From an uncultured Subdoligranulum sp. (GTDB taxonomy: Bacteria > Bacillota > Clostridia > Oscillospirales > Ruminococcaceae), in contig UQZO01000001.1 of assembly GCA_900545545.1 (NCBI GenBank), positions 248,001 to 312,000 on the forward strand: a DNA stretch of 64,000 bases, written 5' to 3'. Each line of letters begins with the position of its first letter. The first letter of the stretch is position 1. A program made the position numbers and the translations under genes. The notes beneath the pieces are model-generated. The model made no database searches and had not been told where the DNA came from. It saw only the letters and a list, made by a program, of their open reading frames with translations. Below are positions 1 to 8,717 of this stretch, one piece after another.

Positions 1-263
1 CTCATTTCTACCGTCCGTTCTACGTTTATAAGTATGCAACCGGATATTCCACGGCGGTGGCATTGTCCGAAGCGATTTTGAACGAAGGCGCACCGGCCGT
101 GCAGCGCTACAAAGAGTTTCTCTCCATGGGCGGCAGTGCCTACCCGCTGGATGAACTGCGCCATGCCGGGGTGGATCTGGCAACACCTGCACCCATTGAT
201 GCAGCACTTACCAAGTTTGAACGCATCCTGGATGATGCCGAAGAAACGCTGGCCAAGCTGTAA
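1..263 (+). CDS. pepF: Oligoendopeptidase F, C-terminal end (partial)
   Basis: The reading frame is open from the left edge (first full codon at base 3) to a TAA at 263, so only about the last 86 residues of an M3-family zinc oligopeptidase are present. The visible part contains HFYRPFYVYKYATGYSTA, typical of the helical C-terminal region of oligoendopeptidase F, and ends DDAEETLAKL. The HEXXH zinc site lies upstream, outside the window. The enzyme is a cytoplasmic peptidase that trims short peptides. A strong hairpin terminator follows 10 bases after the stop, so this is the last gene of its transcript. The family call rests on the C-terminus only. Confidence 0.7.
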   Translation, partial: HFYRPFYVYKYATGYSTAVALSEAILNEGAPAVQRYKEFLSMGGSAYPLDELRHAGVDLATPAPIDAALTKFERILDDAEETLAKL

Positions 264-270
264 TTGAACA

Positions 271-310
271 AAAAAATCTCCCGCAGGAGGACCTGCGGGA
301 GATTTTTTTC
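271..310. terminator. Hairpin terminator, bidirectional
   Basis: A near-perfect stem (aatctcccgcagg / tgcgggagatt) is followed by a T-run on the + strand and preceded by an A-run, so it can end the peptidase transcript and also the leftward gene at 343-963. Confidence 0.85.
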
Positions 311-342
311 ATAATGTCTGACGGATTGTCAGCACAGAATCC

Positions 343-963
343 TTACTGGCCGAGGACTGCGGCAATGTAAGCGGCTTCCTTCGCGGCGATCTGTGCCTGG
401 TAGTTTTTGACAGCTGCGGCATAGGCAGCTTCACGCTGGTTGGCAGCAGCCTGGGCGGCATTGCCGGCGGCGATGACAGCGGCGACGTCCGCATCGGCTT
501 TCGCCTGCGCGGCCTTACCGGCAGCAATCACAGCAGCAACATCGGCGTCAGCCTTGGCCTGTGCCTGCTTGGCGGCGGCCATTACGGCGGCGGTGTAAGC
601 AGCTTCCTTCGCGGCGATCTGCTGCTGATAGGCTTTTACAGCTCCGGCATAGGCGGCTTCACGCTGATCGGCGGCAGCCTGGGTAGCTTTGCCGGCGGCG
701 ATCACGGCGGCGACATCGGCGTCCGCTTTGGCCTGTGCGGCTTTTCCGGCAGCGATTACGGCCAGGCACTCAGCATCAGCTTTGGCCTGTGCCTGCTTCG
801 CAGCAGCTTGTACAGCAGCGGTGTAAGCGGATTCTTTGGCGGCAACCTGTGCCTGATAGGCTTTGACGGCGGCAATGTAATCGCTGTTGGCATCGGCGAA
901 TGCCGGTGCAGCAAAAGCAGAGACCATGCAGACGGAAAGCAGGAACGCGAGCAGTTTTTTCAT
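343..963 (-). CDS. Secreted alanine-rich protein with 76-residue repeats
   Basis: 206 residues. Residues 1-23 form a clear signal peptide (MKKLLAF..., hydrophobic core, A-F-A before the cut), so the protein is probably exported. The mature part is two almost identical 76-residue units (residues 29-104 and 105-180) plus a 26-residue third copy (181-206). Each unit reads Y-x-A-A-V-K-x-Y-Q-x-Q-I-A-A-K-E and later A-A-V-I-A-A-G-K; it is rich in Ala, Gln, Lys and Asp and should form long helices or a coiled coil. There is no LPXTG, lipobox or membrane anchor. The start is supported by AAGGAGG 9 bases upstream. No known family is recognised; an extracellular helical or surface-associated role is a guess. 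Confidence 0.75.
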   Translation of the reverse strand: MKKLLAFLLSVCMVSAFAAPAFADANSDYIAAVKAYQAQVAAKESAYTAAVQAAAKQAQAKADAECLAVIAAGKAAQAKADADVAAVIAAGKATQAAADQREAAYAGAVKAYQQQIAAKEAAYTAAVMAAAKQAQAKADADVAAVIAAGKAAQAKADADVAAVIAAGNAAQAAANQREAAYAAAVKNYQAQIAAKEAAYIAAVLGQ

Positions 964-1014
964 AATCGATACCTCCTTAAGTATAACGCTCCGCTGAGGA
1001 GCTTCTACGATTTG

Positions 1015-1043
1015 ATTATAACAAGGTAAACGAAAATGTGCAA
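1015..1043 (-). promoter_or_regulatory. Promoter of the repeat protein
   Basis: On the minus strand, TTGCAC (1043-1038) and TATAAT (1020-1015) are 17 bases apart, about 50 bases upstream of the start codon. The -10 is perfect and the -35 partial. Confidence 0.55.
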
Positions 1044-1414
1044 TAGAAATATACGAACTGGTCAGAAAATATTAGGGTGAAAAATTGGCTAAAGTGCACA
1101 AATATATCACTTTCTTGTTGAAAATATAGGCTAAAATAGCAATATAAATGTGAAAACTCTGTGTACAACAACAAATGATTGTTACAGAAAAAACAGGGCG
1201 AGACAGGGAATTCGTGTCGTCGGGGGTTATTTTAAGATATGGTGGTGCGGGAATATGTGTGCCGGAGACTGGAAGGAATGCAGGGGAAAACGGCCTGTCC
1301 GGCAGAAACAGCGGCAAAAAATGCACCGGCTTCGGTTTACGGGCGCTCTTTTTGGGCAAAATAGAAAAAATCTCTATTTTGCACGATTTTTCTTCGATTT
1401 TTTTGGCAATACTC
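1044..1414. other. Intergenic region without a recognisable gene
   Basis: Between the divergent promoters of the repeat protein and rpsL. It has several overlapping short reading frames (up to 96 codons) on both strands, but none has a good ribosome binding site, codon bias like its neighbours or a familiar protein sequence. The left half is AT-rich. I see no convincing RNA gene. Confidence 0.5.
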
Positions 1415-1443
1415 TTGACAAGGCACCTTCTATCCTATAAAAT
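1415..1443 (+). promoter_or_regulatory. Promoter of the rpsL-rpsG-fusA operon
   Basis: TTGACA (1415-1420), a 17-base spacer and TAAAAT (1438-1443) lie about 90 bases before rpsL: a strong sigma-A type promoter, as expected for a translation operon. Confidence 0.75.
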
Positions 1444-1534
1444 ATCTAGTGCGTGAGTTTGCGGGGTGAAGTGCGGCTAAAACGCCGTATCAAACCGAAA
1501 ACAAGCGTGAATACGTGAAGAAAGGAGAAAAGAA

Positions 1535-1960
1535 ATGCCTACTTTTAACCAGCTCGTGCGCAAAGGCCGTGAGGTCCTGGTTCACAAGAGCACTGCGCCT
1601 GCCCTTCTGAAGAGCTACAACTCCCAGAAGAAGCAGTACACCAACCTGAACAGCCCCCAGAAGCGTGGTGTCTGCACCGCTGTTCGTACCATGACCCCCA
1701 AAAAGCCGAACTCTGCTCTGCGTAAAGTTGCCCGTGTCCGCCTCACGAATGGTATCGAGGTCACCTCTTACATTCCTGGTATCGGCCATAACCTGCAAGA
1801 GCATAGCGTCGTTCTGATCCGCGGCGGCCGTGTCAAGGATCTTCCTGGTGTTCGTTACCACATCATCCGTGGTACCCTCGACACCCAGGGTGTTGCGAAC
1901 CGGAACCAGGCCCGCAGCAAATACGGTGCTAAGCGCCCCAAGGCCGGTGCCAAGAAGTAA
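1535..1960 (+). CDS. rpsL: 30S ribosomal protein S12
   Basis: 141 residues, normal length for the bacterial S12 family. S12 sits at the decoding centre of the small subunit and monitors codon-anticodon pairing. The signature TPKKPNSALRKVARV and the loop PGIGHNLQEHS are intact; the lysines that mutate in streptomycin resistance are the wild-type residues (KKPNS and GRVKDLPG contexts). The ATG at 1535 is preceded by AGAAAGGAGAAA. It is the first gene of the str operon, with rpsG and fusA immediately downstream. Confidence 0.98.
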   Translation: MPTFNQLVRKGREVLVHKSTAPALLKSYNSQKKQYTNLNSPQKRGVCTAVRTMTPKKPNSALRKVARVRLTNGIEVTSYIPGIGHNLQEHSVVLIRGGRVKDLPGVRYHIIRGTLDTQGVANRNQARSKYGAKRPKAGAKK

Positions 1961-2068
1961 GGAAACATCTTTTCGCCATAAAATAGGCCAAGCCTTTTTT
2001 GTGGCATAACGGGAGTTTCTATACTTTCGAGTACCGATGATATCATTTATGTGAAGGAGGGAAGAAAG

Positions 2069-2539
2069 ATGCCCAGAAGAGGTAATGTCGCGAAACGCGA
2101 AGTTCTGGCCGATCCTATTTACAATTCCAAAGTTGTCACCCGTCTGGTCAACTACATCATGCTGGATGGCAAAAAGGGTGTTGCGCAGGAGATCGTTTAC
2201 GATGCTTTCGACATCGTGAAGGAAAAGACCGGCAATGATCCGCTGGAGGTTTTCGAGAAGGCGATGGAGAACATCATGCCCAACCTCGAATGCAAGACCC
2301 GTCGTGTGGGCGGCGCCAACTACCAGGTTCCCCTGGAGGTCAGCCCCGCTCGTCGTGAGACCCTCGGCCTGCGCTGGCTGACCCAGTACAGCCGCAGCCG
2401 TGGTGAGAAGACCATGTCTGCCCGTCTGGCGGCTGAGATCATCGACGCCACCAACGGTGTCGGCGGTTCCGTCAAGAAGCGCGAGGACACCCACAAGATG
2501 GCCGAGGCCAACAAGGCTTTTGCCCACTATCGTTATTGA
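2069..2539 (+). CDS. rpsG: 30S ribosomal protein S7
   Basis: 156 residues, the standard length. S7 nucleates assembly of the 30S head and contacts the E-site tRNA. It starts MPRRGNVAKREVLADPIYNS and contains GGANYQVPLEVSPARR and the conserved RWL-x-x-YSRSRGEKTM segment. The frame is open six codons further upstream, but ATG 2069 is chosen because GAAGGAGGG sits at the right distance and the family starts there. About 110 bases separate it from rpsL, with no clear terminator. Confidence 0.98.
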   Translation: MPRRGNVAKREVLADPIYNSKVVTRLVNYIMLDGKKGVAQEIVYDAFDIVKEKTGNDPLEVFEKAMENIMPNLECKTRRVGGANYQVPLEVSPARRETLGLRWLTQYSRSRGEKTMSARLAAEIIDATNGVGGSVKKREDTHKMAEANKAFAHYRY

Positions 2540-2564
2540 TTTGCTGTCTTAGGAGGTTAAAGCC

Positions 2565-4691
2565 ATGGCGACGCCGAGAGATGTATCTCTGCAAATGACC
2601 AGAAATATCGGTATCATGGCCCACATCGACGCAGGTAAGACCACTACCACCGAACGTATCCTGTACTACACCGGTATCAACCATAAGATCGGTGAGGTGC
2701 ACGACGGTGCTGCGACGATGGACTGGATGGAACAGGAGCAGGAGCGTGGTATCACCATCACTTCCGCTGCTACCACCTGCTATTGGAGCCATACCGAGAC
2801 CCAGCACGATCCGGCTCTCTTCAAGAAGAACCGCCATCGTATCAATATTATCGACACCCCGGGCCACGTGGACTTCACCGTTGAAGTCCAGCGCTCCCTG
2901 CGCGTCCTGGACGGTTCTGTGACCGTTCTGGCTGCCAAGGGCGGCGTTGAGCCTCAGTCTGAGACCGTCTGGCGTCAGGCTAACGAGTACAAGGTTCCCC
3001 GCATGGTTTACGTCAACAAGATGGATACCATGGGTGCCGATTTCTTCCGTTGCGTGCAGATGCTGCATGACCGCCTGCATGCCAACGGTGTGCCCATCCA
3101 GCTGCCTGTCGGCCAGGAAGATACCTTCAAAGGTATCGTTGACTTGATCGACATGAAGGCTGACATCTACTACGATGATATGGGCAATGACGTCCGCGTC
3201 GAAGAGATCCCCGAGGATATGAAAGAGCAGGCGCAGGAATACCACGACAAGCTGATCGAGGCTGTGGCCGAGACCGACGAAGAGCTGATGATGAAGTACC
3301 TGGAAGGCGAAGAGCTGACCAAGGACGAAATCAAGGCTGCTCTGCGCAAGGCTACCATCTCTAACGAGATCGTTCCCGTTGTCTGTGGTTCTTCCTACAA
3401 GAACCGCGGTGTTCAGAAGCTGCTGGATGCCATCGTGGACTACATGCCGGCTCCTACCGACATTGAGGCCATCAAGGGCACCAACCCCGAGACCGGCGAG
3501 GAAGAGGCGCGTATCTCTTCCGATGACGCTCCGTTCGCCGCTCTGGCGTTCAAGATCATGACCGACCCCTACGTTGGTAAGCTGTGCTTCTTCCGTGTTT
3601 ACTCCGGTACGCTGGATGCCGGCACCACCGTTTACAACTCGGTCAAGGATCAGAACGAGCGTATCGGCCGTATTCTGCAGATGCACGCCAACAACCGTAA
3701 AGATATCGATACCGTTTACGCGGGCGATATCGCTGCGGCTGTAGGCCTGAAGAACACCACCACCGGTGACACCCTGTGCGACGAGAAGGCTCCCATCATC
3801 CTGGAGAGCATGAACTTCCCCGAGCCGGTTATCCGCGTGGCCATCGAGCCCAAGACCAAGGCTGGTTCCGAAAAGATGGGCATCGCTCTGGCGAAGCTCG
3901 CTGAAGAAGACCCGACCTTCAAGACCTGGACCGATGAAGAAACCGGCCAGACCATCATCGCCGGCATGGGCGAGCTCCATCTGGAGATCATCGTCGACCG
4001 TCTGCTGCGTGAGTTCAAGGTCGAGGCCAACGTGGGCGCTCCCCAGGTTGCTTACCGCGAAACCATTCGCAAGTCTGCCAACCAGGAGACCAAGTATGCC
4101 CGCCAGTCCGGTGGTAAGGGCCAGTACGGTCACGTCAAGATCAAGCTGGAGCCCAACCCCGGCAAGGGTTACGAGTTCGTCAACGGTGTTGTTGGCGGCG
4201 CGATCCCGAAGGAATATATCCCCGCTGTCGACAACGGTATTCAGGGCGCGATGAAGGCCGGTATCCTGGCCGGTTATCCCGTCGTGGATGTCAAGGTCAC
4301 CCTGTGGGATGGTTCTTATCATGAAGTCGACTCCTCTGAAATGGCGTTCTCCATCGCCGGTTCTATGGCTTTCAAGGAGGCCATGAAGAAGTGCGATCCC
4401 GTCATCATGGAGCCCATCATGAAGGTTGACGTCATCGTTCCTGATGAGTATATGGGCAACGTTATCGGCGACCTGAACAGCCGTCGTGGCCAGATCCACA
4501 ATCAGGAATCTCAGGACGGCACCGCTCGCGTTACTGCGATGGTTCCTCTGTCCGAGATGTTCGGTTACGCCACCGACCTGCGTTCCAAGACGCAGGGCCG
4601 CGGCCAGTATTCTATGGAGCCGGCTGATTACCAGCAGGTTCCCAAGAACATTGCCGACAAGATCATGAATGACCGTGCAAACAAGGCTTAA
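2565..4691 (+). CDS. fusA: Translation elongation factor G
   Basis: 708 residues. EF-G is the GTPase that drives translocation of tRNA and mRNA through the ribosome. GTPase motifs in order: AHIDAGKTT (G1), RGITIT (G2), DTPGHVDF (G3) and NKMD (G4), then domains II-V with GGVVGGAIPKEYIPAVD-type sequence in domain IV. AGGAGG lies 8 bases before the ATG. It starts 25 bases after rpsG, in the same operon. Confidence 0.98.
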   Translation: MATPRDVSLQMTRNIGIMAHIDAGKTTTTERILYYTGINHKIGEVHDGAATMDWMEQEQERGITITSAATTCYWSHTETQHDPALFKKNRHRINIIDTPGHVDFTVEVQRSLRVLDGSVTVLAAKGGVEPQSETVWRQANEYKVPRMVYVNKMDTMGADFFRCVQMLHDRLHANGVPIQLPVGQEDTFKGIVDLIDMKADIYYDDMGNDVRVEEIPEDMKEQAQEYHDKLIEAVAETDEELMMKYLEGEELTKDEIKAALRKATISNEIVPVVCGSSYKNRGVQKLLDAIVDYMPAPTDIEAIKGTNPETGEEEARISSDDAPFAALAFKIMTDPYVGKLCFFRVYSGTLDAGTTVYNSVKDQNERIGRILQMHANNRKDIDTVYAGDIAAAVGLKNTTTGDTLCDEKAPIILESMNFPEPVIRVAIEPKTKAGSEKMGIALAKLAEEDPTFKTWTDEETGQTIIAGMGELHLEIIVDRLLREFKVEANVGAPQVAYRETIRKSANQETKYARQSGGKGQYGHVKIKLEPNPGKGYEFVNGVVGGAIPKEYIPAVDNGIQGAMKAGILAGYPVVDVKVTLWDGSYHEVDSSEMAFSIAGSMAFKEAMKKCDPVIMEPIMKVDVIVPDEYMGNVIGDLNSRRGQIHNQESQDGTARVTAMVPLSEMFGYATDLRSKTQGRGQYSMEPADYQQVPKNIADKIMNDRANKA

Positions 4692-4705
4692 TTCATAAGT
4701 TTTAC

Positions 4706-4734
4706 TTGATTTTTTGTACGGAATTTAGTATGAT
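4706..4734 (+). promoter_or_regulatory. Promoter of tuf
   Basis: TTGATT (4706-4711), 17 bases, TATGAT (4729-4734), lying between fusA and tuf. It suggests that tuf has its own transcript besides read-through from the str operon. Confidence 0.6.
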
Positions 4735-4786
4735 AGCCTTATCCAAGGCAAACTAAAATTGTTTTAACTAAAGGAGGATACTTCCA

Positions 4787-5992
4787 ATGGCTGAAAAGGA
4801 AAAATTTGACCGCTCTTTGGAGCACGTCAACATTGGTACCATTGGTCACGTTGACCACGGCAAGACCACTCTGACTGCCGCGATCACCAAGACTCTGGCT
4901 CTGAAGGGCGACGCCGACTTCATGGATTACTCCAGCATCGACAAGGCTCCCGAAGAGAAGGCTCGTGGTATCACGATCAACACCGCTCACGTTGAGTATC
5001 ACACCGACAAGCGTCACTACGCTCACGTCGACTGCCCGGGCCATGCTGACTATATCAAGAACATGATCACCGGTGCTGCTCAGATGGACGGCGCTATCCT
5101 GGTCGTTGCTGCTACCGACGGTCCCATGCCCCAGACCCGTGAGCACATCCTGCTCGCCCGTCAGGTCGGTGTGCCCAAGATCGTTGTCTTCATGAACAAG
5201 TGCGACATGGTCGACGACGACGAGCTGCTCGATCTGGTCGAGATGGAAATCCGTGAGCTGCTCTCCAGCCAGGGCTTCGATGGCGACAACGCTCCCATCA
5301 TCCGTGGCTCTGCTCTGAAGGCTCTGGAGTCCACCTCCACCGATCCCGACGCTCCTGAGTACAAGTGCATCTGGGAGCTGATGGACGCTGTTGACAGCTA
5401 CATCCCGACTCCCGACCGTGCTGCTGACAAGCCCTTCCTGATGCCCATCGAGGACGTGATGACCATCTCCGGCCGTGGCACCGTTGCTACCGGTCGTGTC
5501 GAGCGTGGTACTGCCCATGTTGGCGATCAGATGGAAATCGTCGGCATCAAGGAAGAGAAGCTGACCACCACCATCACCGGTCTGGAAATGTTCCGCAAGA
5601 GCCTGGAGTACGCTCAGGCTGGCGACAACATCGGCGCTCTGCTGCGTGGTATCGACCGTGATCAGATCGAGCGTGGCCAGGTTCTGGCTGTTCCCGGTTC
5701 TGTTCATCCCCACACCACCTTCGACGGTCACGTTTATGTCCTGAAGAAGGAAGAGGGCGGCCGTCACACCCCGTTCTTCAACAACTATCGTCCTCAGTTC
5801 TACTTCCGCACCACCGACGTTACCGGCATCATCACCCTGCCCGAGGGCACCGAGATGTGCATGCCCGGCGACAACGTCGATATGCATGTTGAGCTGATCA
5901 CCCCCGTTGCCATGGAAGAAGGCATGCGCTTCGCTATCCGTGAAGGCGGCCACACCGTTGGTTCCGGCGTTGTTTCCAAGATCGAGAAGTAA
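4787..5992 (+). CDS. tuf: Translation elongation factor Tu
   Basis: 401 residues. EF-Tu delivers aminoacyl-tRNA to the ribosome as a GTP complex. GHVDHGKTT (G1), RGITINTAHVEY (G2), DCPGHADY (G3) and NKCDM (G4) are intact, and the C-terminal beta barrels are complete (ends VGSGVVSKIEK). AAAGGAGG sits 10 bases upstream of the ATG. Codon use is strongly biased, as for a highly expressed gene. A hairpin terminator follows. Confidence 0.98.
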   Translation: MAEKEKFDRSLEHVNIGTIGHVDHGKTTLTAAITKTLALKGDADFMDYSSIDKAPEEKARGITINTAHVEYHTDKRHYAHVDCPGHADYIKNMITGAAQMDGAILVVAATDGPMPQTREHILLARQVGVPKIVVFMNKCDMVDDDELLDLVEMEIRELLSSQGFDGDNAPIIRGSALKALESTSTDPDAPEYKCIWELMDAVDSYIPTPDRAADKPFLMPIEDVMTISGRGTVATGRVERGTAHVGDQMEIVGIKEEKLTTTITGLEMFRKSLEYAQAGDNIGALLRGIDRDQIERGQVLAVPGSVHPHTTFDGHVYVLKKEEGGRHTPFFNNYRPQFYFRTTDVTGIITLPEGTEMCMPGDNVDMHVELITPVAMEEGMRFAIREGGHTVGSGVVSKIEK

Positions 5993-6013
5993 TTTTTCGT
6001 TCTAAAACAGCAT

Positions 6014-6055
6014 ACAGGCAGGCATCTACCGCAAGGCAGGTGCCTGCCTTTTTGT
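6014..6055 (+). terminator. Terminator after tuf
   Basis: Stem aggcaggca / tgcctgcct followed by TTTTTG. Confidence 0.8.
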
Positions 6056-6125
6056 ATAGTTTCCGCAGATGATAATATGAAAAGATTTTTCGATCTGCCA
6101 TCTGTTCAAGGATAAAACTGTATGC

Positions 6126-6131
6126 TATAAT
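6126..6131 (+). promoter_or_regulatory. -10 box upstream of guaA
   Basis: A perfect TATAAT lies 37 bases before the guaA start; the matching -35 (TGTTCA at 6103-6108) is weak. I see no purine riboswitch in the short leader. Confidence 0.45.
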
Positions 6132-6167
6132 AATCAGAAAGTATGAAAAGTAGAAGGGAGCAACTCC

Positions 6168-7712
6168 ATGCAGCAGGAAACTGTCATTGTTCTTGACTTC
6201 GGCGGCCAGTACAATCAGCTGATTGCACGTCGTGTTCGTGAATGTAACGTTTACTGCGAGATCTATTCGTATCGCACGGACCTCGCCAAAATCAAAGCAA
6301 AAAATCCCAAAGGTATCATTTTTACCGGTGGCCCTAACAGCGCCTATCTGCCGGATTCTCCGACGATTGATCCCGAAATTTATACTTGGGGTGTGCCGAT
6401 TCTGGGCATCTGCTACGGCAGCCAGTTGATGATGCATATGCTCGGCGGCAATGTGACCAAAGCTCCGGAACGTGAGTACGGCAAGACGCTTGTGGATCTT
6501 GATACCACGAGCGCGCTGTTTGACGGTCTGCCGGCACAGAATGTCTGCTGGATGAGCCATAACGATTATATTGAGACGGCGGCTCCCGGCTTCCAGATTG
6601 TGGCCCATACGCCCAATTGCCCGGTTGCAGCAGCCCAGGATGCTGCCCGCGGTTTGTACTGCGTACAGTTCCACCCCGAGGTTCTGCACACCGAGAATGG
6701 TACCCAGATTCTGCATAACTTTGTGTATAAGGTTTGCGGCTGTGCGGGTACCTGGAAGATGGATTCTTTTGTAGAACACTCCGTTCAGGCTCTGCGCGAA
6801 AAGGTCGGTGATGGCAAGGTGCTTTGCGCACTTTCCGGCGGCGTGGATTCCAGCGTTTGCGCCGCCATGCTGGCCAAGGCCATCGGCAAGCAGCTGACCT
6901 GCGTCTTCGTAGACCATGGCCTGCTGCGTAAAAACGAGCGCGAGCAGGTTTGCGAAGTCTTTGGTGAAGGTGGCCAGTTTGACATCAATTTCGTCTGTGT
7001 GGATGCCCGCGACCGTTTCTACGGCAAATTGGCAGGGGAGACGGCTCCCGAGCGCAAGCGCAAGATCATCGGCGAAGAGTTCATCCGTGTCTTTGAGGAT
7101 GAGGCAAAGAAGATCGGCGCGGTGGATTTCCTGGCGCAGGGAACGATTTATCCTGACGTGGTAGAAAGCGGCCTGGGCGGCGAGTCTGCGACCATCAAGA
7201 GCCATCACAATGTGGGTGGTCTGCCGGATTACGTGGACTTTAAAGAGATTGTGGAGCCTCTGCGTGACCTCTTCAAGGACGAGGTTCGTCAGGCGGGCCG
7301 CGAACTGGGCCTGCCGGAATATCTGGTGGCTCGTCAGCCGTTCCCGGGCCCCGGCCTTGCCATCCGTATCATCGGCGATGTGACGGCTGAAAAAGTGGCC
7401 ATCGTGCAGGACGCCGATGCCATCTGGCGTGAAGAAGTGGACAAGCTCCCCATGGAGCAGCGCCCGAGCCAGTATTTTGCGGCGCTGACCAATATGCGTA
7501 GTGTCGGCGTTATGGGCGATGAGCGAACCTACGATTATGCCATTGCTTTGCGTGCGGTTACTACGACCGATTTTATGACGGCCGAGGTGACTTTGTTGCC
7601 CACAGAAGCGATCACAACGGCAGCCAACCGTATCGTCAATGAGGTCAAGAATATTAACCGCGTCCTCTTCGATTATACCACTAAGCCGCCGGCCACCATT
7701 GAGTTCGAATAA
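6168..7712 (+). CDS. guaA: GMP synthase (glutamine-hydrolysing)
   Basis: 514 residues, full length. It makes GMP from XMP, ATP and glutamine in purine synthesis. N-terminal class I glutamine amidotransferase with the nucleophile Cys in GICYGSQ and the His/Glu pair in QFHPEV; then the ATP-pyrophosphatase domain with LSGGVDSSV; then the C-terminal dimerisation domain ending PPATIEFE. The start has GAAGGGAG upstream. The last bases of the gene (GAGTTCGAAT, 7701-7710) recur at 23237-23246, so the 3' end is the attachment site of the island that follows. Confidence 0.97.
   Translation: MQQETVIVLDFGGQYNQLIARRVRECNVYCEIYSYRTDLAKIKAKNPKGIIFTGGPNSAYLPDSPTIDPEIYTWGVPILGICYGSQLMMHMLGGNVTKAPEREYGKTLVDLDTTSALFDGLPAQNVCWMSHNDYIETAAPGFQIVAHTPNCPVAAAQDAARGLYCVQFHPEVLHTENGTQILHNFVYKVCGCAGTWKMDSFVEHSVQALREKVGDGKVLCALSGGVDSSVCAAMLAKAIGKQLTCVFVDHGLLRKNEREQVCEVFGEGGQFDINFVCVDARDRFYGKLAGETAPERKRKIIGEEFIRVFEDEAKKIGAVDFLAQGTIYPDVVESGLGGESATIKSHHNVGGLPDYVDFKEIVEPLRDLFKDEVRQAGRELGLPEYLVARQPFPGPGLAIRIIGDVTAEKVAIVQDADAIWREEVDKLPMEQRPSQYFAALTNMRSVGVMGDERTYDYAIALRAVTTTDFMTAEVTLLPTEAITTAANRIVNEVKNINRVLFDYTTKPPATIEFE
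7701..7710 (+). repeat. Putative attL core
   Basis: GAGTTCGAAT, the last bases of guaA, identical to 23237-23246. See element 1. Confidence 0.65.
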
Positions 7713-7780
7713 GTAAAAAGTGGATATGGGAGCCCGCAAACCCGCATAAACACTGGGGTTTCGGATCTCAGATTTCCCCT

Positions 7781-7800
7781 TTGATAGCAGATTGATAGCA
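7781..7800 (+). repeat. Paired TTGATAGCA direct repeats, candidate integrase arm sites
   Basis: TTGATAGCA at 7781-7789 and 7792-7800, one helical turn (11 bases) apart and about 70 bases inside the left end. A third TTGATAGCA lies near the right end of the same element (23126-23134). Placement at both ends fits arm-type binding sites of a tyrosine integrase. Confidence 0.5.
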
Positions 7801-7869
7801 CCCGTCAAAATCAGAGTTATTCTGGTGATTTGGGTGGCTTGCGAATACGCAGGATTTTTATTCTAAGAG

Positions 7870-7912
7870 AAAAGGTCTAACTGATTTTTGCTGATCAGTT
7901 AGACCTTTTTTA
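7870..7912. terminator. Long perfect hairpin terminator
   Basis: A 16-bp perfect stem (AAAAGGTCTAACTGAT with its complement), an 8-base loop and a T-run on the + strand. It can end guaA transcripts entering the element and, less well, the leftward repressor transcript. A related hairpin occupies the same position in unit 2. Confidence 0.85.
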
Positions 7913-7986
7913 TTTTGCTCTCATGTATCTGAATTTACTGATTTTGTGCAACAAACAGGCTCTCCCGTGGCCTACAAATGAGGGGG

Positions 7987-8475
7987 TCAGAGTAGGCCCT
8001 CCGGCGGAACCTTGGCACGGATCTGGCTGCTGTCGTACTCCGGGTAGTGATAACGCCAGCGGTCGTACTCCTCCTGAGAGATCTCTCCGGCCTCCAGCTT
8101 GGCAGCCTGCTCCCGCCAGGCCCAAAGCATTTCATGCAGTCTGGAGGCATCCTTATTCTTGCGGAAATCCACCTGCAAGGAGAGTACACCATCCTGCTCC
8201 GTGACTTTCAGACCGTAGTTGTCCTCCAGGGCAAACAGGGTGTGCATGAGCCCAACATAGGAGTCTATATCCGGAACAGAGAGTGCGTGGGGGGATACAT
8301 CAAGCACCTGTGCCAGGGCAGCAGTCAGGTCTGCCTTAGGAGTTCTTGATCCTGTCTCATACTGGGCCAGGCGCACATCGGCGGATTTCTCCGGGAAGCC
8401 CACGGCCATACCCAGATATTTCTGTGTCATTCCTCGCAGCAGACGGAAAAAGTGGATTCTCTCACCGATGGCCAT
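7987..8475 (-). CDS. XRE-family repressor, element 1
   Basis: 162 residues. The N-terminal half (about residues 5-70) is a Cro/CI-type helix-turn-helix: GERIHFFRLLRGMTQKYLG, then RLAQYETGSRTPKADL. The rest is a family-specific C-terminal domain of unknown fold with no S24 protease motif. It is transcribed away from the excisionase/integrase genes across a shared control region with a palindrome, as in phage-type switches. The paralogue at 23445-23933 is nearly identical over the first 85 residues and diverges after that. Probable role: keeping the integration module off. Confidence 0.85.
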   Translation of the reverse strand: MAIGERIHFFRLLRGMTQKYLGMAVGFPEKSADVRLAQYETGSRTPKADLTAALAQVLDVSPHALSVPDIDSYVGLMHTLFALEDNYGLKVTEQDGVLSLQVDFRKNKDASRLHEMLWAWREQAAKLEAGEISQEEYDRWRYHYPEYDSSQIRAKVPPEGLL

Positions 8476-8510
8476 ACGTCCAACTCCAATCTATGATTGT
8501 CTTTATAGTG

Positions 8511-8539
8511 AACATAGCATATTTGTTTAGGAAAGTCAA
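8511..8539 (-). promoter_or_regulatory. Repressor promoter, element 1
   Basis: On the minus strand, TTGACT (8539-8534), 17 bases, TATGTT (8516-8511), 36 bases before the XRE start codon. Confidence 0.6.
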
Positions 8540-8583
8540 GAGAATCTAAACAAATTTATTTAGGAATATTTTTCTGAAAAGGC

Positions 8584-8637
8584 TTGAACTAAGCTAATAT
8601 GTATAGTATTATAAAGATACTAAGCATAAAAGCTTAG
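8584..8637 (+). promoter_or_regulatory. Excisionase/integrase promoter with palindromic operator, element 1
   Basis: TTGAAC (8584-8589), 17 bases, TATTAT (8607-8612). A CTAAGC half-site lies inside the spacer (8589-8594), and the palindrome CTAAGC-N6-GCTTAG (8620-8637) covers the likely transcription start. The same palindrome and layout occur in unit 2, so it is a strong candidate operator for the XRE repressor. Confidence 0.7.
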
Positions 8638-8717
8638 AAATTATAGCGCATAAAATGGACCGTCCGATTTCTGGGTACAAACGAGATAAGGTGATGGCCA
8701 TAAGCAAGGAGGCATGT

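Noticed and set aside
1150..1456. Overlapping 93-96 codon frames upstream of rpsL
   Set aside because: No ribosome site, unlike codon use, and they overlap the rpsL promoter.
2472..4499. 675-codon minus-strand frame across fusA
   Set aside because: Shadow of EF-G; no ribosome site and no recognisable protein.
6061..6167. Purine riboswitch upstream of guaA
   Set aside because: The leader is under 40 bases after the -10 box and lacks the three-way junction sequence.
4739..7808. Two long minus-strand frames across tuf and guaA
   Set aside because: Antisense shadows of highly conserved genes.
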